Below are positions 24,374 to 33,600 of a stretch of 64,000 bases of DNA, in pieces; positions within the stretch are counted from its first letter, which is position 1; every line of letters starts with the position of its first letter. Below the pieces are notes generated by a model, which was not told the origin of the DNA, did no database searches, and saw nothing but the letters and a program-made list of their open reading frames with translations. The DNA comes from Drosophila miranda (taxonomy: Eukaryota; Arthropoda; Insecta; Diptera; Drosophilidae). The stretch lies in NCBI RefSeq assembly GCF_003369915.1, contig NC_046674.1, positions 9,858,001-9,922,000 of the forward strand. The letters run 5' to 3'. The position numbers were made by a program, and so were the translations under genes.

Positions 24374-24387
24374 AGCGCTTCAACTTA
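24374..24387. repeat. Right target-site duplication
   Basis: AGCGCTTCAACTTA, identical to 24149-24162. Confidence 0.85.
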
Positions 24388-25111
24388 ATTTCAACGTCAA
24401 AATATTCCGACAAGTTCGATGATCTGGCTAGCTTAGTATTCACGACATTTTTGTTAGTGCTATGGCTACACTTAGCGGTGGTACTACCGGCTACGATTGG
24501 CAAGAGGAGGGAAACTGCTCAATTATATCAAATTTAAAATGGGTATTCAAAAATTTTTGATTTCTTCGTTGACGGCACTGTTGCTTCGAAGGAGATAACA
24601 TAAAATATGCAAATCGATAGCTTGGTGAAATATAAGAGAGCTCTTCTCGGAAACCTAATTCGAATGCAAAACTCGTTGCTTGCTGTTCGAATATACTTGT
24701 TCAGTTCTTGTGGCCGCATTGTATTTGTTGCTACGGTTAGCAGTTATGTTAACAAGGCAGAGAGTTGGCAAAAAACGAGTTAAGTTAATGAAAATTAATC
24801 AAAATGTTCCAGCTAATGCCACGATCGCACTTGGCGACGACGTTTGGCGCGTTGTTAGGCTGTCGATTCAACCAGTTGGTGGTTTGTTGTCTAAAGTTGA
24901 ATTAATTTTCGTACATTTCGCATTCGCATGTGTTTTATTTTTGTTTTATTATCTAAATCCTATTTATAATGCTTACGATTAATAATGCATGAGTATTCTG
25001 CCATTATGCTAAACTAGCCGTATTACATCAATCAATAACGCGTATTTACAAGTCTTAAAAGTGCCATAGCCCCCATTCCGTCCATTGCTCCACTCAGCTC
25101 TTCGGAACCCA
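24388..25111. other. Intergenic DNA between the Trs20 copy and CG8492
   Basis: AT-rich. A 7/8 match to the DREF site (ATCGATA) lies at about 24614, upstream of the Trs20 copy in its own orientation. The last few hundred bases are probably CG8492 3' flank. The ORFs at 24318-24503 (-), 24534-24719 (-) and 24680-24982 (+) match nothing I know. No gene seen. Confidence 0.5.
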
Positions 25112-28100
25112 TTAGTTTTTGTTCCAATTTAGATACACGTCGAAAGCGGACTTGGGTGCTCTCGATGCTATTTTCGTTGTTGGATTATCAGGTCGCTTCG
25201 TTGTCGTTCGATTCTGACCAAAATCGTAAGAGAAAACTGTCTTGGCTGCCACTTTGACTTTGTTCTCCTGGTATTTGGCGTAGTACGGACTGCTGGTGGT
25301 GCTCTGGTTTTGGCGTGAAGGTGCCGCTGTTGTTGTAGGTGTTTTGATTTGTAGAACAGGGCTGGGAGTTTTTTCAAACTTGGCCTTGAATTTCTGGAAG
25401 AAAGGATGACTGAAAGGATCTGCCGTGGTCGAACTCTTTTGTGGTGTTGTAGTCGATGTGAATAAGTATGGCCTTGGGGTGGTGCTCGGAAGAGTTTTTG
25501 ACGTGGTGGGACGAGTGGCACGTGTGGTTATAGCTGAGTAACGAGTTGTTTGTCTCGTTGTAGGCCGTTGGGTGGGTCTTGCTGTGGCTGTGTAGCGAGT
25601 TGTAGATCTCGTTGTTAATGTTCGACGAGTCGTTATAGTTGGACGAGTTGTGGGTGCTGGGTGATTTGTAGTTTTGGTTGTATATCTGGTTGAGGCAGTT
25701 GGGCGAGTGCTCGGAACAGTGCGAGTTGTTGTAGCTGGACGGGCGATTGTCGTTGGACGCGTTGTCGGTGTGGCACGAGGTAGCGGCTTAGTTACAGTTG
25801 CATAATGCGTTACAGATCTCGCTGTTGTTGATGGGCGGGTGGTAGGGACAGTTCGAAGAGTTGTGGCTGGGCGTGTTGTTGACGTGGGACGAGTCGTAGG
25901 TTTCGTTACTGCTATGTAACGAGTAATTGGTCTTGTTGTTGTGCTGATGGTCGTTGGGCGAGTGGTCGCCGCTGAGCGAGTGGTCGCCGCTGAGCGAGTG
26001 GTCGCCGCTGAGCGAGTGGTTAATGTTGGGCGTGACGGGGGTTTCGTTACAGTAGTATAATGAGTTGTTGTAGCTTTCGTTGTGGACGGGGGCCGTGTTG
26101 TGGGCTTGGTTCTTGTCGTTGTTTTCGCGGAAGTTTGCCATACCCAAGGGGGGAAACTCGTCGGTCTCACAGTTGCTTTGGCAGTGCTCTTAGTAGTTGT
26201 TTTTGTTGTTGTTGATGTTATGGGGTGCTTTGTTGTTGTTGTTGTTGTTGTACCTGAAGATGTGGCCGTATATTTTATCACTTCATTGCGGAAGCTGTCA
26301 CTGCTGACATAGGGTCTGGTTACATGCTGCGGAGACTTCGTAGCGACTGAGGGCTTGACAGGTGCTCGAGCGGGCACGATTGGCCTTGCCAGTAGACTGA
26401 GGAATGGGTTCTGGGCATAGGAGAGATTATTATTGGGCTTGACCTGCACAGAACTCTTCAACGGAGTAGCAGAGGGACGCGGAGAGCCGGGAGCTTTAAG
26501 GAAGGGATTGTGGTCATAGTTGGGCCTTGTCGATGGAGAAGTGCCTGGGACTAGGGCTGTAGAAGGCTTCTCTTTTGAATTGCTGAACAAGGCAAGCTGC
26601 TGAGCAGACACCTGCGGGGTCTTTACTGCCTGTATGTTCTGCAGAAAAGGATTATTCGCATATCCATAACTGGCAGCGATCTTCTGCTGAGGCTTGTCCA
26701 TAATCACCTGCTGTGGCTTTACCTGTGGCCGCTCTGCATACGGACTCGGCCTCGGCCTCTGCGCCTCCGTTATTTCATTGCCATCAAAGCAGTCACTCAA
26801 CATGGCCAAGCTCTGATGCCGGCAGTGCCCGCTGTAGACGGTCCAAGCATTGAAGCCATCCCCTGACAGGCGGGTATGCTCCTCATGGATCGTCCTAATG
26901 CATTTCACATCATCGGAGATGTCCGAGTCCAGCAAACGATCACATTCAATGTGACAGGCTTTGCCTCCTCCCTCACCGTGGGTGCACCAATAGAGATCGC
27001 TGATCTGGAACAGGCCATGATCGGCACTCCCATCCGCATTGAGACGACCCACGGCTGCCGTGTTGAAGGAGGACTCATGCTCTGCGATGCACACCCAAGT
27101 GGGAATCTCCTTCATGGGAAGCTTGTGCTTGTAGTACAGCTCTTGGGCCAGTTCGCAGCGCTTGAAGATCTTTCCCTTGGCCATCTGGGGAGGTGCTTTC
27201 TTTGTAATCTCGTTTCCCTTGGCTGGAGGCACCTGCTCCTTTGACAGATCTGTACCCCCAAAGCAACCGACTATATCCGCTTTGGTTTGCTGTCTGCAGT
27301 GTCCATTGTACACGGTCCAGGCCGTGAAGCCATCCCCTGAGATTCTCGTGTGCTCCTCGTGGATGGTCCTTATGCACTGGACATCGTCCGAGATGTCCGA
27401 GTCCAACAGGCGATCGCAGTCAATGTGACAGCCCTTGCCACCATTTTCTGCCCCACCGTGGGTGCACCAGTAGAGATCGCTGATCTGGAACAGACCATGA
27501 TCGGCACTCCCGTCCGCATTGAGGCGCCCCACGGCCGCCGTCTTGAAGGAGGACTCATGCTCGGCGATGCACACCCAGGTGGCTATATCCTGCATGGGAA
27601 ATTTGTGTGAGAAATACAACTCTTGGGCTAATTCACAGCGTTTGAAAACTTTACCCGTACCCGTACCCGTCCGGGATGTGGATGTGGATGTGATTACTGG
27701 TGTGCTGTGCAGATACTGCTGCTGGTAATGTGCCTGCTGATAGTGTTGCTGATAATGCTGTGTTGTGTGTTGTGTCTGCTTGTGGCTAAAGAAGGGATTG
27801 GCCAGGCTCTGGCCCACCTTTCCGCCGAAGCCAATGGCATTGGGGTGGGACTGAGCCGCACGCTGAGGCGCAGCTTGAGGTGGTCTCAGGAAGGGATTGC
27901 CCTGATAGCTCACACCCACTCGCTGGTAGGTGAGCAAAGGTGGGGCTGGCTTATAGTATTGATTGGCAATGGGAGCCACCGGAGCCACAGGAGTGATCTT
28001 CTGCTGACCGAATTGATATGCATAGCTGACCTTTGATTTAATGGGTGATCCCCCAATGGCATTTGGATGGCTGGCGATCACCTGGGGCTTGGCGAAGCAG

Positions 28101-29071
28101 GCCGCCACCTGCTCGTAGTGCTGATCCAGGCAGTTCCTTTTGTAGACAGTCCAGGCATTGAAGCCATCGCCGGAGATCTGGGTGTGCTCCTGATGGATCC
28201 TCCGTATGCACTGCACATCATCCGATATGCTGGTGTCCAGGAACTGGTTGCACGTGGCATGACAGCCCTTTCCCGCCCGCTGATCGTGTGTGCACCAGAA
28301 GAGATCGCTGATCTGGAACAGTCCGTGATCCGCACTCCCATCCGCATTGAGACGACCCACCGCTGCCGTGTTGAAGGAGGACTCGTGCTGGGCAATGCAC
28401 ACCCAGGTGGGGATCTGGGGCATGGGAAGTTTGTGCTGGTAGTAAAGCTCCTGGGCCAGCTCACAGCGATTGTAAATCTTTGCTTGGCGCTGGACGGGTG
28501 CCACCGACAGTGGCACCTGTGGTTGTCCCTGGTAGTGGTTCACCTTCACCTGTTGCGGGTGCTGATAGGAGGCGGCCACCGAGAGAGCTGTTCCGCTGAC
28601 TCCCACGCCACATCCTGCCACATAGGAGGCCACGTCCTGGCGACAGTACGCGCTGTAGGCCTGCCACGCGGAGAATCCATCGCCCGAAATCCTCTGGTGC
28701 TCCGCGTAGATCTTCCGCACACACAGGACATCGTCCGCGATGTCATCGTCCCGCAGGCGAGAGCAGCTCAGGCCACAGCCCGCCCCTTGTCCGGGCGGGG
28801 AGCACCAGTAAACGTCGCTGATCTGGAAGATGCCATGGGAGCCGCCTCCCGGTCCAGTGCCACCACCGAAGGCGGCCGTGTTCAGGTCACTCGAGTGCTG
28901 GGCAATGCACACCAGGGTCGCCACCTGGGCAGAGGGTAGTCCGAAACGATGCTGCAGGAGCTTTGCTAGCTCGCAGCGATCGAAGATCTTGCCCGACACC
29001 CGCCCCAAGGGGCAGACGACGAGCAGAAGGAGGAAGGGGACTAGGAGGGGCAGAAGCGACTGCCTCGACAT
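25112..29071 (-). CDS. CG8492: Secreted protein with four C-type lysozyme domains and a Thr-rich tail
   Basis: Single exon, 1319 aa. A signal peptide (residues 1-27, MSRQSLLPLLVPFLLLLVV) is followed by four lysozyme C (GH22) domains at about 28-154, 198-326, 474-602 and 636-765, each starting K(I/V)F/Y-x-RCELA and holding eight Cys. Then come Asn-Pro-Phe (NPFL) repeats and a tail of about 400 residues of Thr/Arg/Pro repeats that looks mucin-like. Domains 2-4 keep both catalytic acids (Glu of HESS, Asp of SADHG); domain 1 has Ser at both places (QHSSD, GGSHG). The start at 29071 was chosen because it opens the signal peptide and lies 41-48 nt after a TATATAAG box; the longer frame upstream has no ATG. 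Likely acts outside the cell, perhaps in gut or cuticle matrix, against peptidoglycan or chitin-like glycans; the substrate is unknown. Confidence 0.9.
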   Translation of the reverse strand: MSRQSLLPLLVPFLLLLVVCPLGRVSGKIFDRCELAKLLQHRFGLPSAQVATLVCIAQHSSDLNTAAFGGGTGPGGGSHGIFQISDVYWCSPPGQGAGCGLSCSRLRDDDIADDVLCVRKIYAEHQRISGDGFSAWQAYSAYCRQDVASYVAGCGVGVSGTALSVAASYQHPQQVKVNHYQGQPQVPLSVAPVQRQAKIYNRCELAQELYYQHKLPMPQIPTWVCIAQHESSFNTAAVGRLNADGSADHGLFQISDLFWCTHDQRAGKGCHATCNQFLDTSISDDVQCIRRIHQEHTQISGDGFNAWTVYKRNCLDQHYEQVAACFAKPQVIASHPNAIGGSPIKSKVSYAYQFGQQKITPVAPVAPIANQYYKPAPPLLTYQRVGVSYQGNPFLRPPQAAPQRAAQSHPNAIGFGGKVGQSLANPFFSHKQTQHTTQHYQQHYQQAHYQQQYLHSTPVITSTSTSRTGTGTGKVFKRCELAQELYFSHKFPMQDIATWVCIAEHESSFKTAAVGRLNADGSADHGLFQISDLYWCTHGGAENGGKGCHIDCDRLLDSDISDDVQCIRTIHEEHTRISGDGFTAWTVYNGHCRQQTKADIVGCFGGTDLSKEQVPPAKGNEITKKAPPQMAKGKIFKRCELAQELYYKHKLPMKEIPTWVCIAEHESSFNTAAVGRLNADGSADHGLFQISDLYWCTHGEGGGKACHIECDRLLDSDISDDVKCIRTIHEEHTRLSGDGFNAWTVYSGHCRHQSLAMLSDCFDGNEITEAQRPRPSPYAERPQVKPQQVIMDKPQQKIAASYGYANNPFLQNIQAVKTPQVSAQQLALFSNSKEKPSTALVPGTSPSTRPNYDHNPFLKAPGSPRPSATPLKSSVQVKPNNNLSYAQNPFLSLLARPIVPARAPVKPSVATKSPQHVTRPYVSSDSFRNEVIKYTATSSGTTTTTTTKHPITSTTTKTTTKSTAKATVRPTSFPPWVWQTSAKTTTRTKPTTRPPSTTKATTTHYTTVTKPPSRPTLTTRSAATTRSAATTRSAATTRPTTISTTTRPITRYIAVTKPTTRPTSTTRPATTLRTVPTTRPSTTARSVTHYATVTKPLPRATPTTRPTTIARPATTTRTVPSTRPTASTRYTTKTTNHPAPTTRPTITTRRTLTTRSTTRYTATARPTQRPTTRQTTRYSAITTRATRPTTSKTLPSTTPRPYLFTSTTTPQKSSTTADPFSHPFFQKFKAKFEKTPSPVLQIKTPTTTAAPSRQNQSTTSSPYYAKYQENKVKVAAKTVFSYDFGQNRTTTKRPDNPTTKIASRAPKSAFDVYLNWNKN
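25963..26022. repeat. 18-bp coding minisatellite in CG8492
   Basis: Three near-perfect tandem copies of an 18-bp unit (plus strand GTCGCCGCTGAGCGAGTG) encode repeated TRSAAT hexapeptides in the Thr-rich tail. Confidence 0.85.
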
Positions 29072-29111
29072 CTTGCGATGATCTGACAAACGATCTGGAT
29101 CGGGTCTCACT

Positions 29112-29119
29112 CTTATATA
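29112..29119 (-). promoter_or_regulatory. TATA box of CG8492
   Basis: TATATAAG on the minus strand. About 25-30 bp downstream the sequence GTCAGATC could serve as initiator, leaving a 5' UTR of only about 20 nt before the ATG at 29071. Confidence 0.6.
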
Positions 29120-30633
29120 GAACACCACGCGGCAGAATCTAGAGCGTAACAGAGAAGAGATCCTTACTTCATTTAAATTGTAAATTTCCCTTCACACGAA
29201 AATCGTTTTTAAACGCGCTCGTTTTTGTTTTTGTGTTTCGTCTTGGTATGGGTGAGCGTTTTTAACAGCTAGCTGCTGCGTGCGTTTGCGCGTTTCGTTG
29301 ACGACTGAACCAGCGAGCGGTCGCATCTTCAGCCTAAAGTCAATTTGAATATGACGACGACTACGACGACTTCTCTGACGACGACAGCGACAAACTGGTT
29401 GTGTGTGTGGCTGTGTGGTGTGTGGCTATTGCATAATTACTATGACCAGACCAGAGCTTAAAAGGTTCTCCGACCGAAAGAAAAGAACCCAAAAGAATGG
29501 AATATGAATACCTACAGCAACCAATCTAAATGAATAAAAACGAATATTCAACCATACAAAATAAAGTTAAAAAGTTCTGCAGTCGGTCAGCCAACCAGCC
29601 ATTAGCTGGTCATTTGGCTAATGAAATTAATTTCAAATATTTATCGGCAGAGAGCCAGCCACCTGATCCACCTGATCAACCTGATCAGTCGCAAGCGCAA
29701 GCGCAAGCGTTTTTCACGCGTTTTTAATCGCCTCGTAAGTCTCAATCAATCCATTGACAGTCGCGATTCGCAGCTGTCAATCAATCAGTATTGCCAAAAC
29801 CCCACCCAGTCCCAGCTTCGGGCTCGGACTCGGTCTCGGGTGTCTCAATCTCAATCGCATTGTAAGGCAAATAATACCTTGGACAGCATTGTTTATACTA
29901 CAGTTCGGGGGAAATATTTCTGTTTGCATCTCGGAATTGGTCAATCGGTACGGGGCTTGGGCCTTTAGCCTTTTTGTATGGTCTTGCCCAAGTCAAAAAC
30001 TATTTTTGTTTAGCTGCTGCTTTTTTTTTTTATAGCCAATTTGTGCAATATAAACTGTGTTTTAATTGGCGGTCTGTGCAAATTGTGGGGCCAAAAACTG
30101 TTGCTGATTGATTAATACTTGGATTTGGATTCCCTCATTAGTTGATCTTGAACTTGAGTCACTGCTGATAGGGAGAGGGGCGGTTAGATCAAGGTTTGAA
30201 ATATGCAAAGTGCTTTTTGTGGTCAACAAAAATGATGTATGGTCCTTGGAAGAACACTCTAATGAAATCTTTAAACAATCCCAGAGATTTACTCTCTCTA
30301 ATTTGAGAATTCCAGGAATTGAAACGAAATACCAACATATTCTTCACAATTTAATTCAACAACATGTTTAGTTTATGGTAGGTTTTAGTAGGCTAAATCA
30401 CAATACAATAGAATCACATTTAAAAAATAAATTATATACAAATTCGTAGACAAAAGGTATAGCATAACAGATACATCTTTACATGTATAGACACGCTTGA
30501 AAGTAACTTAATCATACAAAAAAAAACAAAAAAAATACATCTTTACAAGCATTTAATTTGCATAACAAGTACATCTACATCTACAGCTCCATCTCCATGT
30601 CCATCTCCGTTGGGGAGATACATCCCCATTTCT
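29120..30633. other. Intergenic DNA upstream of CG8492
   Basis: Contains CGTTTTTAA-type motifs (about 29205, 29248 and 29715), a GACGACGACTAC-type run (29350-29390), GTGTG-rich sequence (29400-29425) and T-rich stretches. The right end, from about 30400, is 3' flank of the CD36-family gene on the minus strand. No gene recognised. Confidence 0.55.
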
Positions 30634-33600
30634 CTATTTCAGAGGAGCCTCCTCGCCGCGTCCTTTCTGGTAGAGGTAGTAGAGCAGGCTGATGAGGGCC
30701 ACGCCTGCGCCTCCGCAGAGAGCCGCCCAGTGGACTATGTTGAGGGCCTTGAGGGTGTTGATTAGTTTCTTCTTGAAGAAGGCCACCATTTCCCCATTGA
30801 GTTGGATGCCCTGCAGGAAGAACAGACAAGAGATGATCTATCGAAGGTTTATTGGGGTTCTGCTTCTGTGGCACTAACCTCTTCCACCCAAATGGCCGGC
30901 ATGAGGACTGTGGTGAGGTTCTCGGTAATGCCTATTCGATTGATGCTCTTGAGGAACATGTTGAACTGAACCCGCTTGCCGCCCCGCAAGGGCGTGCCCG
31001 TCAGCTAATGGAAATACCAATAAATTGAGGTTCTTTTACGAGTATGGCATTCGCCGCGAGAATTCACTTACCGACTGCACATCGACAAAGGTCTGGTGCT
31101 TTTTGGCATCTGGATTGAGGCCGCGTATCATTTTCCTGTACTCGTTCGAGGCGCCTAGCATATGCGGCAGCGTCAGTATAACAGGGGCATCTGCACATAC
31201 AGGAATAATTATAAAATATACATACATATATAAGGAACATCTTAATTTGCATAACCAGCTCCTTGGGGGTGTCAATGCATTCCATTCAATTCCAATATTA
31301 ATTATTCTGTTTACATTGTTGAAATATTTAAAAAAAAAAAACAAAACAGGATTGCCTGACCTTTGTGGCGGCGAGCTACTTGCATTTAATTCAATTAAAT
31401 TAATTGAAAATATTTCACAGAATATCTAGAGAGTTGCGGAAGCTGCGGCGGCTCACGTTTTGCCAGAACAACATTTATTTATTTATTTATTTACACAAGC
31501 ACTTGGGATGGGGATTGGAATTGGGATGGCATGGCTCTGATGCCAAAGCCTGAACCAATTTGCTAGAATTTCCTCATCAGACAATGAACTGTGTATTTCA
31601 AATGCTCATTACTGAAACTGTTAACTCACGTTTCGACAATTATAATAAAAATATAAAAAAATGATGAACTAAAGAAAAGGAGGAATCACCAAAAGAATCT
31701 CAAGTTGGAAACGTGCGCGATCGGCAAACACCCAAACAAAAAATCACACCACAAAAAATATGATCAAGAAATGAAGGCCATAATCGGAAGTCGAAGATCT
31801 AAACACACTTTTCCTATGATAGTTATCATTTTGATGAACTCACAGACTAGATTGCTCAGCAGAATTTCCTTCTTTGGCAACTTCTCGCTTGAATCATAAT
31901 ACCCTCCCAGCCAATGGTATACAGCTCGCATTTGCTGCCTCAATTTGTGGAGCGTTCGTTCACTCGGACACACTCGAGAACATCATGATGAGGTGGGGGG
32001 CTCACTATAAGTACGTAGATGAATTAAGTCCGACCCCAAAGACAACACTTTTGATTTCAAATGCGCAATGCCCCTCGGGGGAGAACTGGATTCCAAACGT
32101 GAAGCTAAACGTTTTTTTCCCTCTCCAACTCGAGTGTTAATTAAGAAATTAAACAATCGAAGAAGATCAAACGAAGAACGAAGCCAGCCCACACAGAATC
32201 TTCATCTCCATCTGAATGTGAATCTTCATCTGAATCTAAATCAAAGTCTTAACCAAAATCGCTTGCAATTTGTCAGTTTTCGGGGGTTGAGCGCGTGTGT
32301 ATGGTAATATTCCATTTGTATTGCTTTTTATTTCTATTTTATTTTACGGTTTAGTGGCGCATAATTTAAATTTGATTAGCTGCGAGTGTCGATGTTGATG
32401 CCTTCGGTTTGCACTTCTCTTCAGAGAATTAGCATAGGAGTCCCATAAAACACAAGCTAGAATTGGATCCCATCCCCCGTCCCCCTCAAAGATCAATCGG
32501 TCTTGCATTGTACATTGTACATGGGGCATGGCTTGCATTTGATTTAGTATTTCTCGCCTTATAATTACTCAGGTAATCCACTCGTACCACCATCATCAGC
32601 CACAGCCACAGCCACGCGATGACAGATGGGCTCATGGAGTGCCTTGGGGGAGTTCTTTCCTCTGCCTGAATGGCCGGTTAATCGCCATAAGACAACCCAC
32701 AATACGGCCATAAAGAGAGACTCATTTGCATAACAAAACAACAACAACAAAAACCAAAAAAAAAAAAAAAACGATGAATGGCAAGAAATTGTCAAATATT
32801 ATTCGAAATATTTCCGGTTAGTATTTCAATATCATCAAATGAAAATGATAATGAAGATTTGAGACCAAAAAATGCTTAAAGTTCATAGATGCTTTTTGTC
32901 GATGTCGATATGGTATTTTTAGGAATGACCGACCGTTTGGATGTCTGTCGGCATTGCTCCAATTAATGATAAGGCTTGTACGAGTCCGAATGGATGAAAC
33001 ATTCAATCGTTAACATTTGAGTTAAGTGTTCATAATAAAAAACAAAACAAACTGTCAAATGCCTAAACTATCGACATAAATAAAATGCTAATTAAATTAA
33101 ATCAGACTTATTTCATAGAAAAATTAGCCTCAGAAGATGCCATAACCAAGGGGCTAATAAATCAACGAAGATGGTAATACTCTAGCCGATCCAATGGGGT
33201 AAACATTATGAGCTCTTCTCTCTGGAGAGGAAACTAGGCAAAAAATACATTTCGTATCAAAATCAGTTTAGTTTTTCACAAGTGTAAGTGATGGAAAGGC
33301 CAAATGCTCTATATGATCTATCAAATATCATCTATAAGTTGATGGACTCTTTCTGAGACCCAGACAAAACCAGAAAAGCACCACAGAAGTCTTTGATCTA
33401 GTTAATTTATGGGAATCTACTCGCATTTGAAATTATAATTCAGTTTCAGTTTCAGTTTAGACTGTGAAATAACATGAGGAACTACAGATAAGCGATAGAT
33501 AACACACCCAGAGCGTAAACACAAATATTTTGGAAATTCTTTGCATAAAATACTCGTAGGAATAACAGCGGAGTTTTCAATTAGATGTAATCTTTACATC

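Noticed and set aside
27075..28939. Plus-strand ORFs opposite the lysozyme domains
   Set aside because: Repeated because the lysozyme domains repeat; they are antisense shadows, not genes.
29072..29128. N-terminal extension of CG8492 to 29128
   Set aside because: It would begin with GTG and run through the TATA box; the ATG at 29071 directly opens a signal peptide.
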